Positions 49,775-62,621 are shown, numbered from the stretch's first letter. The stretch: DNA of 64,000 nt from Proteus alimentorum (GCF_002607735.1 NZ_NBVR01000036.1:1-64000); one strand, 5' to 3'. The notes: generated by a model from the sequence alone, not told the origin. Program-made: numbers and translations.

Positions 49775-49858
49775 AAATTTCCTTTTAGCTAAAAGATTGT
49801 GCGTCTATTTTTGGCGTGGCTCTATGTGTAGCGTTGTAGGAATTTTTAGGGAGTTTTT

Positions 49859-51898
49859 ATGTTTCGTTCTTTTGTTATAGCGTTGATATTAACGCTATTT
49901 ACTTTATCTACTACTCAAGCCGCAGATACAGGTTGGTTAACTACGCCTGATAATTCTCATGCACAAGTTAGGGCGACAGCGCAAAAGTCTCCAGCAGGTG
50001 ACGTGAAAGTTTTACTTGAAGTACAGCTTGAGTCTGGATGGAAAACGTATTGGCGTTCTCCTGGAGAAGGTGGCGTTGCCCCTGAAATTCATTGGTCGCC
50101 AGATGTGAGTGTAATGGCTTGGCATTGGCCTTCGCCTTCAGCTTTTGATGTCGCGGGTATTCATACCCAAGGTTATGATAAACAAGTCGTTTTCCCCATT
50201 GAATTATCCGCTGTTCATGCTGATCGTTTAACAGGAGTTTTAACGTTATCAACATGCAGTAATGTCTGTATTCTGACTGACTATACTTTAGATTTAGATC
50301 TTACCGAGTCTGTACCTGCTGATTTTGAATGGCAATACAATCAGGCAATGGCCAAAATTCCTGTTGGAACGGGATTAATATCATCAGTTTCTTCGGGTTA
50401 TCACAATAGCCAACTCACTATCTCTTTACAGAAAGAGCAAGGTGATTGGGTTAAGCCTAATATTTATCTCGATCCCCCTGAAGGCATGCTTTACGGTATT
50501 CCAAAATTAAATCATCAAGATAAAAACCTATTTGTCACGGTTGATGTGACCGATGATTGGGGGGATGCTGCCGGTGATATCTCAGGTAAGGTGCTTTCTT
50601 TTGTTATTACTGACCAAGGTTTTTCTCGTCAAGTCAATGACACAGTAGGGCATGGAAAAGAGGTGATTGCTCCACCTTCTAATTCAGGTATTGGGCTTTG
50701 GAGTATTCTTGCTTTTGCACTATTGGGTGGCTTAATTCTGAATCTGATGCCTTGTGTATTACCTGTACTTGCGATGAAAATGGGATCAATTTTACATCTC
50801 GAAAATCGTGATAAAAGGGTTATTCGCAAGCAATTCTCTGTTTCTGTTTTAGGGATTTTAGTCTCATTTTGGGCGCTAGCGCTGTTTATGACAGGCTTGC
50901 GTTATAGCCAAGAAGCCCTAGGCTGGGGAATTCAATTCCAAAGTCCTTGGTTTATTGGTTTTATGGTATTAGTTACCGCTATTTTTACTGCAAATCTATT
51001 TGGATTATTTGAGCTGCGTTTAAGTAGCAATATGAATACTAAAATGGCAACAGCAGGTGGACAAGGATATAGCCGACACTTTTGGGAAGGTGCATTTGCA
51101 ACTTTACTTGCGACACCTTGTTCTGCACCCTTTTTAGGTACCGCAGTCGCTTATGCGCTTATAGCGCCTCTAAATGAACTATGGCTTATTTTTACTGCTT
51201 TAGGGATTGGAATGAGTTTGCCTTGGATCTTAGTGGCAATATTTCCATCTATCGCCAAAGCACTACCCAAACCGGGTAAATGGATGAATCGCCTCAGAGT
51301 AGTTTTAGGCTTTATGATGTTGTTGTCTAGTATTTGGCTAATAACGCTCTTGATCCCTCACTTGGGAATGCCAATAGTTGCGGGTATTTTTGTTATTATT
51401 GGGCTGTTGTTATTGTTTGCTATCGCAAAGCATTATGGCAAAAAAGTATTATTGATTTCTACAGTGGTAGCTTTCCTTTTAGGAGGAAGCACCTATCTAT
51501 TTGTCGAGCAACCAGCAAGCCAAACACTCGCAGGTCAAGATACGATAAATTGGCAGCCGTTATCAGAAGAAGCAATACACCAAGCATTAGCCGATAATAA
51601 ACGGGTATTTGTTGATGTAACAGCAGATTGGTGTGTAACCTGCAAAGCAAACAAATACAATGTATTATTGCGAGAAGAGATCCAAGCCGCACTTTCAGCG
51701 CCAGATGTTGTCGCATTAAGAGGGGATTGGACTAAACCCTCTGATAAGATCACTCAGTTTTTAAAACAACGTGGTCAAGTTGCAGTACCTTTTAACCAAG
51801 TTTATGGGCCTTGCCATAAAGATGGCGTGGTTTTACCCCCTATTTTAAATAAAGATTCAACATTGACCGTTCTTTCAGAGGCTAAAGGAGCCCAATAA
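49859..51898 (+). CDS. scsB: DsbD-like thiol reductase ScsB
   Basis: 679 residues. Signal peptide (cut after TQA), periplasmic immunoglobulin-like domain with the LSTCSNVC pair, then eight TM segments with the two redox Cys of NLMPCVLPV and LATPCSAPF, and a C-terminal thioredoxin domain with WCVTCK. Passes cytoplasmic thioredoxin electrons to periplasmic ScsC. Stop overlaps the scsC start by one base. Confidence 0.95.
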   Translation: MFRSFVIALILTLFTLSTTQAADTGWLTTPDNSHAQVRATAQKSPAGDVKVLLEVQLESGWKTYWRSPGEGGVAPEIHWSPDVSVMAWHWPSPSAFDVAGIHTQGYDKQVVFPIELSAVHADRLTGVLTLSTCSNVCILTDYTLDLDLTESVPADFEWQYNQAMAKIPVGTGLISSVSSGYHNSQLTISLQKEQGDWVKPNIYLDPPEGMLYGIPKLNHQDKNLFVTVDVTDDWGDAAGDISGKVLSFVITDQGFSRQVNDTVGHGKEVIAPPSNSGIGLWSILAFALLGGLILNLMPCVLPVLAMKMGSILHLENRDKRVIRKQFSVSVLGILVSFWALALFMTGLRYSQEALGWGIQFQSPWFIGFMVLVTAIFTANLFGLFELRLSSNMNTKMATAGGQGYSRHFWEGAFATLLATPCSAPFLGTAVAYALIAPLNELWLIFTALGIGMSLPWILVAIFPSIAKALPKPGKWMNRLRVVLGFMMLLSSIWLITLLIPHLGMPIVAGIFVIIGLLLLFAIAKHYGKKVLLISTVVAFLLGGSTYLFVEQPASQTLAGQDTINWQPLSEEAIHQALADNKRVFVDVTADWCVTCKANKYNVLLREEIQAALSAPDVVALRGDWTKPSDKITQFLKQRGQVAVPFNQVYGPCHKDGVVLPPILNKDSTLTVLSEAKGAQ

Positions 51899-52629
51899 TG
51901 AAAAAAACACTTTCTGCACTGGTTATCTCTTCGTTACTTTTTGGTGCAAATGTGCAAGCTGCGGCGTTAAGTACTGATCAGGAAAAAGAAGTTCGCGCGC
52001 TGGTTCGTGATACGTTAATCAAAAACCCAGAAATTTTGGAAGAAGCGATCACGGCATTACAAGCACAAAAGGCAGATGAACAACAAGCTCAATTCCGTAC
52101 CGCATTAAAAGCAGAGCATGACGCATTATATAACGATGCAGCAAGCCCTCGTATTGGTGCAAAAGACGCTAAGTTAGTGTTGGTTTCTTTTACTGATTAT
52201 AACTGCCCTTATTGCAAACGCTTTGACCCATTATTAGAACAAATCACAAAAGATTATCCTGACGTTGCCGTGGTGATTAAACCACTGCCATTTAAAGGTG
52301 AAAGTTCTGCAAAAGCCTCTCAAGCTGTGCTTTCAGTTTGGAAAGAAGATCCAAAAGCATTCTTAGCATTACACCAACGTTTAATGCAGAAGAAAACAAT
52401 GCTAGATAATGCAAGTATTGAAGATGCAATGAAAACAACCAATACAAGCAAAGTGAAATTAACGGATGAAAGTTTAAAAGCGTTACAAAATAACTTAGAT
52501 CTTTCTCGTAAATTAGGTATCCAAGGTACGCCTGCAACAGTTGTTGGCGATATGGTTATTCCTGGTGCCGTTGATTACGCTCAGCTAGAAGTGATTGTGA
52601 AAGAGCAACTGGCTAAAGTGAAAAAATAA
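51898..52629 (+). CDS. scsC: Disulphide isomerase ScsC
   Basis: 243 residues. Signal peptide cut after VQA (about 21), N-terminal helical trimerisation and linker region (about 24-85) and a DsbA/DsbG-like domain with C103-P-Y-C106 and cis-Pro in GIQGTPATVVG. The P. mirabilis protein is known as a trimeric isomerase with a flexible linker, and this sequence has that layout. Reduced by ScsB. Shares one base with scsB and scsD. Confidence 0.96.
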   Translation: MKKTLSALVISSLLFGANVQAAALSTDQEKEVRALVRDTLIKNPEILEEAITALQAQKADEQQAQFRTALKAEHDALYNDAASPRIGAKDAKLVLVSFTDYNCPYCKRFDPLLEQITKDYPDVAVVIKPLPFKGESSAKASQAVLSVWKEDPKAFLALHQRLMQKKTMLDNASIEDAMKTTNTSKVKLTDESLKALQNNLDLSRKLGIQGTPATVVGDMVIPGAVDYAQLEVIVKEQLAKVKK

Positions 52630-53132
52630 TGCGTAGTCGCTTACGAAAGTGGAGTAAAGAACTGATTGTTCTGGTTGTCATTTTCGTTGTAGCTTCTTTT
52701 GCGATGGATTGGTGGCGACAACCTACGCCACCCTCTTTTACGAATTTACCTGAGCTTTATACTGTTGATAATAAAATTGTTTCTCTAGTTGAATTGAGTG
52801 CTGAAAAGCCCTTATTAATCTATTTTTGGGCAACTTGGTGTGGGGTTTGTAAACTAACAACTCCCGCAGTAAATTCGTTAGCGCAAGATGGTTATAACGT
52901 GACATCTGTTGCAATCCGTTCTGGTGATAACGCAAAGTTAGAGCGCGGTATTCAGTCTAAAGGACTTGTGTTTCCTGTAATAAATGATAGCCAAGGGGAT
53001 ATTTCTCAGCAGTGGGAAATTAGTGCAACACCTTCTTTTGTTATTGTTTATAATGGAGAAATGGTAGGCTTTACGAGCGGTTGGTCATCTTCGTGGGGAT
53101 TAAAACTACGTTTATGGTGGGCTGGTCTTTGA
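52629..53132 (+). CDS. scsD: Membrane-anchored thioredoxin-like ScsD
   Basis: 167 residues. N-terminal TM anchor (about 12-30) and a periplasmic thioredoxin fold with WATWCGVCK and cis-Pro in ISATPSFVIV. TlpA/DsbE-type. Distal gene of the scs operon; ends before a strong terminator. Redox partner is not known with certainty. Confidence 0.93.
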   Translation: MRSRLRKWSKELIVLVVIFVVASFAMDWWRQPTPPSFTNLPELYTVDNKIVSLVELSAEKPLLIYFWATWCGVCKLTTPAVNSLAQDGYNVTSVAIRSGDNAKLERGIQSKGLVFPVINDSQGDISQQWEISATPSFVIVYNGEMVGFTSGWSSSWGLKLRLWWAGL

Positions 53133-53169
53133 ACGGTATACCAACGATTATTTTAAGCTTGAGTAGATT

Positions 53170-53213
53170 AAAAATAACGGAATTCATTATTATATTGAAT
53201 TCCGTTATTTTAT
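53170..53213. terminator. Bidirectional terminator between scsD and lnt
   Basis: Perfect 14-bp stem AATAACGGAATTCA/TGAATTCCGTTATT over TTATTATAT, with A and T runs on each flank. Confidence 0.9.
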
Positions 53214-53219
53214 TTTGCT

Positions 53220-54746
53220 TTATTCAATACGGCGTTTAATAAAGGCGATGATAAAAAATAATCCAACGATTATCCACAATGGTGTATTACCCCACTTGTA
53301 ATAAGGGGTTAACCCAGTTGTTGGTGTGATTTTTTCCGCTAAAGCACCTTCTTCAAACTGAGGTAATTGAGAAATTACATCACCATTGGCAGCGATAAAT
53401 GCGGTAATACCGTTATTTGTCGAGCGTAATAATGGTCTTCCTAACTCAAGAGAACGCATTCTCGCCATTTGGAAGTGTTGCCAAGGGCCAATTGAATTAC
53501 CAAACCACGCATCATTAGAAATCGTTAATAAGAACTGTGTATCAGGTTTAAAATTAGCGCGGACTTGTTCACCTAAAATAATTTCGTAGCAAATAGCGGC
53601 GGTTATTTTGGCATCATTGACAGTAAGTTGAGGCTGTACATATTCGCCTTGGCTTAATGATGACATCGGTAAATTAAAGAAAGGCGCAAGTGGGCGTAAT
53701 AGTGATTCTAATGGCACATATTCACCGAAAGGAACAAGGTGATGTTTGTTATAGCGATCGGTTGCTGGGTATTGATAAGCATAGTGTTCACCTAATGTGA
53801 TGACACTATTGTAGAAACGATAACCTTCTAATGTCGGTCGGGCATCAATAATCCCCGTCATTAAATGGGTATCTTGTTCTCTCAGTTGCTTATCTAATTC
53901 TGCTAAAAAGCCTTGTTGTTGAATTTCAACATCAGGAATTGCAGATTCAGGCCAAATAATAAGATTTGCATTACCAATAAACGGGCGACTTAAGGTGAGA
54001 TAGGTTTTTAATGTGCTCTCTAATGTACCAGGTTCCCATTTTAAAGATTGTGCAATATTACCTTGAACTAATGCAATTTCTTGCGTTTCATTTGGTAAAG
54101 GTTGATACCATTGATAAGACTTAAAGCTGATAGGTAATACTAATAAAAGCAGTGCAACCACAAGGCTGTAAATTGATTTACGATAGATTGTAAATGCAAT
54201 TAAACCACTAATAACGGTTAAGAGCAGCGTTATCATCGTGACACCAAAAATAGGGGCAATACCTTTTAATGGACCATCAATCTGGCTATAACCAAACTGC
54301 AACCACGGAAAACCGGATAAGACCCAACCTCTTAAAAATTCAGTGATTTGCCATAGGGCAGGGGCTGCAAATACAAACCGCCACAGGGTTGGTTTTGGAA
54401 AAAATTTATTCAGCAATCCTGCAAATAACAGTGTGTAGAGTGATAAATAGAGTGCTAATAAAATTACTAAAAAGATATTTATCGCAAACGGCATACCACC
54501 AAAATCAGCGATACTGACGTAAACCCAATTTACACCGCTACCAAATAGCCCAAATCCCCAAGCAAAACCAAGGAATGCGCCTTGACGAGTTGTGCGGTGA
54601 GTGATTATCAGTAATAAGCCAAGTAGTGAAATTAACGCTGCAGGCCAAAAATCAAATGGCGAAAATGCCAATGTGCCAATGGCACCGAAAAAAACCGCCA
54701 GAAGGGCGCGAACCCACTGGCGGTTTAAGAAAGAGATCTTATTCAT
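53220..54746 (-). CDS. lnt: Apolipoprotein N-acyltransferase Lnt
   Basis: 508 residues (E. coli 512). Adds the third acyl chain to outer-membrane lipoproteins. Six or seven N-terminal TM helices and a periplasmic nitrilase domain with the Glu-Lys-Cys triad: [16 protein letters not shown] (with preceding Lys) and ICYEIILG. The frame runs on to 54899 but would overlap corC; ATG 54746 ([10 protein letters not shown]) matches E. coli and starts 7 bp after the corC stop. Confidence 0.96.
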   Translation of the reverse strand: MNKISFLNRQWVRALLAVFFGAIGTLAFSPFDFWPAALISLLGLLLIITHRTTRQGAFLGFAWGFGLFGSGVNWVYVSIADFGGMPFAINIFLVILLALYLSLYTLLFAGLLNKFFPKPTLWRFVFAAPALWQITEFLRGWVLSGFPWLQFGYSQIDGPLKGIAPIFGVTMITLLLTVISGLIAFTIYRKSIYSLVVALLLLVLPISFKSYQWYQPLPNETQEIALVQGNIAQSLKWEPGTLESTLKTYLTLSRPFIGNANLIIWPESAIPDVEIQQQGFLAELDKQLREQDTHLMTGIIDARPTLEGYRFYNSVITLGEHYAYQYPATDRYNKHHLVPFGEYVPLESLLRPLAPFFNLPMSSLSQGEYVQPQLTVNDAKITAAICYEIILGEQVRANFKPDTQFLLTISNDAWFGNSIGPWQHFQMARMRSLELGRPLLRSTNNGITAFIAANGDVISQLPQFEEGALAEKITPTTGLTPYYKWGNTPLWIIVGLFFIIAFIKRRIE

Positions 54747-54753
54747 TGATATC

Positions 54754-55635
54754 CTATGCATCATTACCGAGTTCAGGAATGGGCGCATCGTCGGGGATAT
54801 GCACATAAACCTGAATGATTTTACGGCTATCTGCCATAACAACTTTAAATTGGTAATTATCAATGGTAATAGTTTCACCACGAGCAGGAAGGTGACCAAA
54901 GGCTTGCATAACTAAACCGCCAATAGTATCAACTTCTTCATCGCTGAAATGTGTACCGAACGCTTCATTGAAATCTTCTATCTGGGTTAAAGCTCGAACT
55001 GAGTAAGCGTGAAGACTTAACGGACGAATATCAATATCATCCTCATCATCATACTCATCTTCAATTTCGCCTACGATAAGTTCAAGAATATCCTCAATTG
55101 TGACGAGCCCAGATACGCCTCCGAATTCATCGATCACAATCGCCATATGATAGCGTTGAGAGCGGAACTCTTTTAATAGGCGATCAACCCGTTTGCTTTC
55201 AGGCACAACAACAGCAGAGCGTAAGACTTTATCCATACTAAATGGCTCTGCGTCAGTACGCATAAAGGGCAGTAGATCTTTTGCCATTAATAAGCCTTCA
55301 ATATGATCTTTGTCCTCGCTAATGACTGGGAAACGGGAATGTGCTGAATCAATAATCACATCTAAACATTCATCAAGAGTTTGATTGCGTTTTAGTGTGA
55401 CAATTTGCGAGCGAGGGATCATTATGTCCCGAACGCGTTGTTCAGCAATATCCATTACCCCTTCAAGCATGTCGCGGGTGTCAGGATCAATTAATTCTTT
55501 CTGTTCAGAATCGCGGATAAGCTCCATCAGATCATCACGGTTTTTAGGTTCACCGTGGAACCACTGATTAAGCAGTGTGAGAAACCCTTTCTTAGGACCA
55601 GGGTTATCGTTACTCGAAGATTGGTCGTCGCTCAT
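54754..55635 (-). CDS. corC: Cystathionine-beta-synthase domain protein CorC (YbeX)
   Basis: 293 residues (E. coli 292). Tandem CBS domains (about 70-190) and a C-terminal CorC/HlyC domain (about 205-285). Linked to magnesium and cobalt efflux; in E. coli YbeX also affects ribosome metabolism. The acidic stretch [13 protein letters not shown] sits between. Located between ybeY and lnt as in E. coli. Confidence 0.96.
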   Translation of the reverse strand: MSDDQSSSNDNPGPKKGFLTLLNQWFHGEPKNRDDLMELIRDSEQKELIDPDTRDMLEGVMDIAEQRVRDIMIPRSQIVTLKRNQTLDECLDVIIDSAHSRFPVISEDKDHIEGLLMAKDLLPFMRTDAEPFSMDKVLRSAVVVPESKRVDRLLKEFRSQRYHMAIVIDEFGGVSGLVTIEDILELIVGEIEDEYDDEDDIDIRPLSLHAYSVRALTQIEDFNEAFGTHFSDEEVDTIGGLVMQAFGHLPARGETITIDNYQFKVVMADSRKIIQVYVHIPDDAPIPELGNDA

Positions 55636-55706
55636 GGCGTTTTAACTATTTTTCCTCATTGAATGGTTAATTAGATATAGTATTTATCATAAAAATAAGA
55701 GAACTG

Positions 55707-56174
55707 TTACTCTTTTTCAATCAAATAGGGATCTGCATAACCTAAATTTTGTAAGATTTCTGTCTCTAAACTTTCCATTTCTTCGGCTTCATCATCTTCA
55801 ATATGATCATAGCCTAAAAGATGGAGACACCCATGAATAACCATGTGTGCCCAATGCTCTTCGACAGTCTTACTCTGCTCAACCGCCTCTTTTTCTACCA
55901 CTTGGCGGCAAATAATCAAATCACCTAATAATGGCAATTCAATTTCAGGTGGTGCCTCAAAGGGAAAAGAAAGCACGTTAGTCGGCTTGTCTTTTCCACG
56001 ATAAGTGAGATTTAGTTCGTGACTTTCTGCTTCATCAACAAGACGAATAGTCACTTCACTTACAGGTTGAAATTGCGGTAATACCGCCTCTAACCATGTC
56101 ATAAATTGGGCTTCAGTAGGAAGCCCTTGCGTATTTTCACTTGCTACTTGTAAATCAAGGATAACTTCACTCAT
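55707..56174 (-). CDS. ybeY: Endoribonuclease YbeY
   Basis: 155 residues, as in E. coli. Zn metalloenzyme for 16S rRNA 3' end maturation and ribosome quality control. Zn-binding H114-x3-H118-x5-H124 ([11 protein letters not shown]) is intact. A longer frame reaches 56300 but ATG 56174 (MSEVILDLQ) matches E. coli and overlaps the ybeZ stop by 8 bp. Confidence 0.97.
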   Translation of the reverse strand: MSEVILDLQVASENTQGLPTEAQFMTWLEAVLPQFQPVSEVTIRLVDEAESHELNLTYRGKDKPTNVLSFPFEAPPEIELPLLGDLIICRQVVEKEAVEQSKTVEEHWAHMVIHGCLHLLGYDHIEDDEAEEMESLETEILQNLGYADPYLIEKE

Positions 56175-57228
56175 GATTTTCTCTCTGAAGCTTCTCTTTT
56201 TCTGCTTTGATAGCTTGGCGGCGTTTTTGATCTTCCGTTTCCCAAGCCTCATAGGCGATAACAATTTTGGCAACCACCGGATGGCGAACAACGTCTTCAC
56301 TGTGGAAAAAATTAAAACTTAAGTCATTTACATCAGATAAAACTTCAATGGCATGACGTAAGCCTGATTTATTGCCTCTCGGCAGGTCAATTTGGGTAAT
56401 ATCCCCAGTGATAACTGCTTTAGAGTTAAAGCCAATACGCGTTAAGAACATTTTCATCTGTTCGATAGTGGTGTTTTGGCTTTCATCAAGAATGATAAAG
56501 GCGTCATTTAATGTGCGTCCACGCATATAGGCGAGAGGAGCGACTTCAATGACATTACGCTCTATGAGTTTCTCAACTTTTTCAAAACCTAACATCTCAA
56601 ATAACGCATCATAAAGTGGTCGTAAATAGGGATCGACTTTTTGACTTAAATCGCCGGGTAAAAAACCCAGTTTTTCACCGGCTTCAACTGCAGGACGCGT
56701 TAATAAAATACGACGCACTTCTTGGCGTTCAAGCGCATCAACAGCGGCAGCAACAGCCAGATAAGTTTTCCCTGTACCAGCAGGTCCAATACCAAACGTA
56801 ATATCATGGGTCTGAATGTTGGCAATATATTGTGCCTGATTCGGTGTACGAGGTTTTATCACACCTCGTTTAGTTCGAATATTGGTTGATTTCCCAAATT
56901 CAGGAACATGCTCATCACTTTGCTCAAGCACACGGCTTTCTTTGATGGCAAGGTGAATTTGTTCAGGGTCGATATCGGGGATCACGCCTTTAATTGGCGA
57001 GGTTTCCACATACAGGCGACGTAAAATTCCTGCAGCTGCATTGACACACAATGATTTTCCCGTGAGTTTAAAACGGTTATCACGATGATTAATCTCGATA
57101 CCTAAACGGCGCTCAAGTTGCTTAATATTATCGTCAAATGGGCCACATAGGCTCATTAAACGGGCATTGTCAGCTGGCTCTAAGAAGATTTCTTGGGTCG
57201 CTACCTGTGTATGTGCTATTACTGTCAC
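56167..57228 (-). CDS. ybeZ: PhoH-like ATPase YbeZ
   Basis: 353 residues (E. coli 346). Walker A GPAGTGKT and Walker [12 protein letters not shown]-terminal KH-like region. Partner of YbeY in rRNA processing. GTG start at 57228 with AAGGAT before. Overlaps ybeY by 8 bp and follows miaB by 28 bp. Confidence 0.96.
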   Translation of the reverse strand: MTVIAHTQVATQEIFLEPADNARLMSLCGPFDDNIKQLERRLGIEINHRDNRFKLTGKSLCVNAAAGILRRLYVETSPIKGVIPDIDPEQIHLAIKESRVLEQSDEHVPEFGKSTNIRTKRGVIKPRTPNQAQYIANIQTHDITFGIGPAGTGKTYLAVAAAVDALERQEVRRILLTRPAVEAGEKLGFLPGDLSQKVDPYLRPLYDALFEMLGFEKVEKLIERNVIEVAPLAYMRGRTLNDAFIILDESQNTTIEQMKMFLTRIGFNSKAVITGDITQIDLPRGNKSGLRHAIEVLSDVNDLSFNFFHSEDVVRHPVVAKIVIAYEAWETEDQKRRQAIKAEKEKLQRENHE

Positions 57229-57256
57229 TGATTATCCTTTTGTTAAATCTGATCAA

Positions 57257-58687
57257 TTAAGGTTGGTAAACACCCACCCCTAATTCATCCTCTTTACGTG
57301 TACGTGCAATGACGGATTCTGGAGATTCATGAATACGTAAATCCATTTGATCTTCCGTTCTAACGACTTTACCACGTAGTGAGTTGGCATAAACGTCAAC
57401 AATCTCAACATCAACGAACTTACCAATCATATCTGGTGTACCTTCAAAGTTAACCACTCGGTTATTTTCAGTACGACCAGAAAGCTCCATCACATTTTTA
57501 CGTGAAGGTCCTTCTACTAGAATACGCTGTACGGTGTTTAACATTGCACGGCTAAAGTTCATTGCTTGTTGATTGATGCGCTGTTGTAGCAGATATAAAC
57601 GCTGTTTCTTTTCATCTTCACTGACATCATCAGGTAAATCAGCAGCAGGTGTGCCCGGACGTGCTGAATAGATGAAACTAAAGCTCATATCAAAATTAAC
57701 ATCCGCAATTAATTGCATCGTTTTTTCAAAGTCGTCTTGGGTTTCGCCCGGGAAACCGATGATGAAGTCTGAACTTATCAGAATACCAGGACGTGCTTTG
57801 CGTAGTTTGCGAATGATGCTCTTATATTCAAGTGCAGTATGGTTACGCTTCATTAATGTTAGAATGCGGTCAGAACCACTTTGCACTGGCAAGTGTAAAT
57901 AGCTGACTAATTCCGGCGTATCTTCATAAACCGCAACAATATCGTCAGTAAATTCGATAGGGTGGCTAGTAGTAAAGCGAACGCGGTCAATGCCGTCAAT
58001 GGCCGCGACTAAGCGAATTAATTCAGCAAAGCTACAGATTTGACCATCAAAAGTCGCACCACGATAGGCGTTAACATTTTGGCCTAATAGGTTTACTTCG
58101 CGCACACCTTGTGCCGCTAATTGAGCAATTTCAAATAGCACATCATCGCAAGGGCGGCTAACTTCTTCACCGCGTGTGTAAGGAACTACGCAGAAAGAGC
58201 AGTATTTGTTACAGCCTTCCATGATGGAAACAAAAGCAGAAGGGCCTTCAGCGCGTGGCTCTGGTAAACGGTCAAATTTTTCGATTTCAGGGAAGCTGAT
58301 ATCGACAACTGGGCTTTTAGTCCCTTTAACCTGATTAATCATTTCAGGTAAACGGTGTAAAGTTTGTGGTCCGAAGATAATATCGACACACTGCGCACGT
58401 TGACGGATGTATTCACCTTCTTGAGAAGCAACACAACCGCCGACGCCAATGATAATATCGGGTTTATTATCTTTAAAATATTTCCAACGTCCTAACTGAT
58501 GAAAGACTTTTTCTTGTGCTTTCTCACGGATAGAACAGGTATTTAGCAGTAGAATGTCCGCATCTTCGGCGACATCGGTTAACTGATAACCGTGGGTGCT
58601 TTCGAGTAGGTCTGCCATTTTGGATGAATCGTACTCATTCATCTGACAGCCCCAAGTTTTAATGTACAGTTTTTTTATCGTCGACAT
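57257..58687 (-). CDS. miaB: tRNA-2-methylthio-N6-dimethylallyladenosine synthase MiaB
   Basis: 476 residues (E. coli 474). Adds the methylthio group to i6A37. N-terminal UPF0004 domain with Cys14 ([10 protein letters not shown]) and NTCSIRE, radical SAM C-x3-C-x2-C in [20 protein letters not shown] domain at the C-terminus. First gene of the miaB-ybeZ-ybeY-corC-lnt run. Confidence 0.98.
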   Translation of the reverse strand: MSTIKKLYIKTWGCQMNEYDSSKMADLLESTHGYQLTDVAEDADILLLNTCSIREKAQEKVFHQLGRWKYFKDNKPDIIIGVGGCVASQEGEYIRQRAQCVDIIFGPQTLHRLPEMINQVKGTKSPVVDISFPEIEKFDRLPEPRAEGPSAFVSIMEGCNKYCSFCVVPYTRGEEVSRPCDDVLFEIAQLAAQGVREVNLLGQNVNAYRGATFDGQICSFAELIRLVAAIDGIDRVRFTTSHPIEFTDDIVAVYEDTPELVSYLHLPVQSGSDRILTLMKRNHTALEYKSIIRKLRKARPGILISSDFIIGFPGETQDDFEKTMQLIADVNFDMSFSFIYSARPGTPAADLPDDVSEDEKKQRLYLLQQRINQQAMNFSRAMLNTVQRILVEGPSRKNVMELSGRTENNRVVNFEGTPDMIGKFVDVEIVDVYANSLRGKVVRTEDQMDLRIHESPESVIARTRKEDELGVGVYQP

Positions 58688-58874
58688 TGTGTAAATCCGG
58701 TATTTTCAGTGAGACAATAGCTAATCATTGGAAAACGTTGCGTGTAATAAGCCAATAAGGCGGTTATTGTAGTCATTTGTGTGGTCAGTGACTAGAGCAA
58801 GTCGGCGCTAATTCTCTATGGCGTTTAGTTTAATAGAAATAAACTGAAACAGCGCTTACCTATTATTTAAAGTA

Positions 58875-60080
58875 ATGAGTTATGGCATAACAATGATGAG
58901 TAATGTAAAAAACGATTTTGATGCAATCATCGCTGGTGGCGGGATGATTGGCGCTGCTGTTGCAATTGGGCTGGCGCAAGAAGGATTGCGTGTTGCAATG
59001 ATTGAACGACAGTCACCCGCACCTTTTGATGCGTCATCTCATCCTGATATCCGTATTTCTGCGATTAGTTGCGCGTCTGTTAGTCTATTAAAACAATTAG
59101 GTGTATGGCAACATGTTTTAGCGATGCGTTCTGCGCCTTATCTTACCTTAGAAACATGGGAAGAAGAAAATGCCCATGTGGTTTTTGATGCTAAAAGCTT
59201 AGGTTTACCAGAATTAGGCCATATGGTTGAAAACCGAGTTTTGCAATTAGCCCTTTGGCAAGAGGCTGAACGTTATAGCAATATCACTTTATTATGTCCA
59301 AATAGTCTAAGTAAAATGACTTATTTAGATGATAAATGGAAAGTCACACTTTCTGATGGCAGTGAAGTGACCACAAATTTAGTGGTAGGTGCGGATGGGG
59401 CGAATTCTCAAGTGCGCCAATTTGCGGGTATTGGTAGCAATGGCTGGCAATATCGTCAATCTTGTATGTTGATCACCGTGAAAACAGAGTTGCCTCCTGA
59501 AAAGGGGACATGGCAACGTTTTTATCCTTCAGGGCCTCGCGCTTATTTACCGCTTTTTGATAATTGGGCTTGTTTGGTTTGGTATGATTCGCCTGACAGA
59601 ATTAGAAAACTGCAAAATATGTCGATGACGCAGTTAGAAAAAGAAATTCAACATGCTTTTCCTGAACGATTAGGTAAAGCGACACCGATTGCAGCAGGTT
59701 CATTCCCATTAACACGTCAGCATGCAAGTCGCTATGTTGATAAAGGCATCATTTTGTTGGGAGATGCGGCTCATACTATCAATCCTTTAGCGGGACAGGG
59801 CGTTAATTTAGGTTACCGTGATGTGGATTGTTTCTTAGACTTAGTGGCTGATGCCAAAAAACATTTTGAGCCTTGGGATTCAATGGCATTATTGAAGAAA
59901 TATCAGCGTCGTCGTATGCCTGATAATTTAGTGATGCAAGCGGGCATGGATGTGTTTTATCACGCCTTTAGCCACCCATTACCGGGTTTAAAAGTGGTTA
60001 GAAATATCGGCCTTTTAGCAGCTCAACATGCAGGAAAAGCCAAAGAAGCGGCATTACGTTATGCGTTAGGTATTAAGTAA
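58875..60080 (+). CDS. ubiF: 2-octaprenyl-3-methyl-6-methoxy-benzoquinol hydroxylase UbiF
   Basis: About 401 residues (E. coli 391). FAD monooxygenase of ubiquinone synthesis. FAD motif IIAGGGMIGAAVAIG, GADGANSQVR and the second FAD motif LLGDAAHTINPLAGQGVNLG are present. Start could also be ATG 58893 or 58896, closer to the E. coli N-terminus. Divergent from miaB as in E. coli. Confidence 0.95.
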   Translation: MSYGITMMSNVKNDFDAIIAGGGMIGAAVAIGLAQEGLRVAMIERQSPAPFDASSHPDIRISAISCASVSLLKQLGVWQHVLAMRSAPYLTLETWEEENAHVVFDAKSLGLPELGHMVENRVLQLALWQEAERYSNITLLCPNSLSKMTYLDDKWKVTLSDGSEVTTNLVVGADGANSQVRQFAGIGSNGWQYRQSCMLITVKTELPPEKGTWQRFYPSGPRAYLPLFDNWACLVWYDSPDRIRKLQNMSMTQLEKEIQHAFPERLGKATPIAAGSFPLTRQHASRYVDKGIILLGDAAHTINPLAGQGVNLGYRDVDCFLDLVADAKKHFEPWDSMALLKKYQRRRMPDNLVMQAGMDVFYHAFSHPLPGLKVVRNIGLLAAQHAGKAKEAALRYALGIK

Positions 60081-60084
60081 TAGA

Positions 60085-60129
60085 AATGCGATGATCTGAA
60101 TTGAATGTTCGTAATAAGATCATCGCATT
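60085..60129. terminator. Bidirectional terminator between ubiF and fghA
   Basis: Perfect 13-bp stem AATGCGATGATCT/AGATCATCGCATT with a 19-base loop between two converging genes; T-tract is interrupted (ATTGTTGTT). Confidence 0.7.
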
Positions 60130-60136
60130 ATTGTTG

Positions 60137-60967
60137 TTACGCTTTTAAATGCTTGGCATGAAAAGCAATATGCTCACCAATAAAACTCGCCACAAAATAG
60201 TAACTGTGATCGTACCCTTGATGTAAATTCAATTGATAAGGGAATTGTTTTGTATCGCAAGCTTGTGCAAATAATTCAGGCTTCAGTTGCTCTTGATAGA
60301 AAGGATCATCAAGTCCGACATCAACACGCATAGGTAACACACTTTCTGCTTGGTTAAGCAATGCTACCGCATCATATTGTTGCCATTGTGTCGTATCATT
60401 GCCTAAATAAGCGCTAAACGCTTTTTTACCCCAAGGAACAACTGACGGTGCCACGATCGGAGAAAATGCTGATACACTGCGATAGCGTGCCGAATTTCGC
60501 AATGCAATCGTTAATGCGCCATGTCCCCCCATCGAATGCCCACTGATGGCACGTTGATGAGTCACAGGAAAATGCGTTTCTATTAGTGTAGGAAGTTCAT
60601 CAACAATGTAGTCATACATATTGTAATGATTATTCCACGGTGATTGTGTCGCATTAAGGTAAAAGCCTGCGCCTTGCCCTAAATCATAAGCACTATCATC
60701 AGCAACATTTTCACCACGAGGGCTGGTATCGGGTACAACTAAAATAATGCCATGCTGTGCCGCAAATTGTTGAGCACCTGATTTAGTAATGAAATTTTGT
60801 TCATTGCAGGTTAGGCCTGATAACCAATATAAAACAGGGTATTTTTGCTCTTCTTCCATAGGGGGAAGATAGATGGCAAATTTCATCTCACAATTTAATG
60901 CTTTTGATGTATGTTGATAGACTTCTTGCCAACCACCAAAACAGGCGTGACGTTCAATCCTTTCCAT
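60137..60967 (-). CDS. fghA: S-formylglutathione hydrolase
   Basis: 276 residues (E. coli FrmB 277, YeiG 278). Hydrolyses S-formylglutathione to formate and glutathione. Esterase D fold with nucleophile elbow GHSMGGHGAL and a late His in HQGYDHSYYF. Third gene of frmR-frmA-fghA, 53 bp after frmA; acts on the product of FrmA. Confidence 0.95.
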   Translation of the reverse strand: MERIERHACFGGWQEVYQHTSKALNCEMKFAIYLPPMEEEQKYPVLYWLSGLTCNEQNFITKSGAQQFAAQHGIILVVPDTSPRGENVADDSAYDLGQGAGFYLNATQSPWNNHYNMYDYIVDELPTLIETHFPVTHQRAISGHSMGGHGALTIALRNSARYRSVSAFSPIVAPSVVPWGKKAFSAYLGNDTTQWQQYDAVALLNQAESVLPMRVDVGLDDPFYQEQLKPELFAQACDTKQFPYQLNLHQGYDHSYYFVASFIGEHIAFHAKHLKA

Positions 60968-61020
60968 TTTAACTCCTTAAAAAACAAAGGAAAACCTATG
61001 AGATATAGGTTTGCGGATGA

Positions 61021-62428
<1,408 letters not shown>

Positions 62429-62443
62429 ACATGATCCTTTAAT

Positions 62444-62465
62444 ATACTATGGGGGAGTATAGTAT
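62444..62465. promoter_or_regulatory. Probable FrmR operator
   Basis: ATACTAT (62444-62450), GGGGGAGT, ATAGTAT (62459-62465): inverted repeats around a G-run, as in CsoR/FrmR-family operators. It lies 15 bp upstream of the frmR start. Confidence 0.8.
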
Positions 62466-62621
62466 CTAAAGGGATGTATGTACAGAGGGATTAATAAAGT
62501 GTGGCGTGATGAGAATAAATAAAAAATGATGATGTGGAGAATGTTGATCTTTGAGAGCAGAGAAATAAGAAAAGAAGGGGGAAGAATGATGTGTAGAGAA
62601 CAGATAGAAAAAATGAAGAGA

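Noticed and set aside
54747-54899. N-terminal extension of Lnt
   Set aside because: It would overlap corC by 146 bp in another frame; the inner ATG agrees with E. coli.
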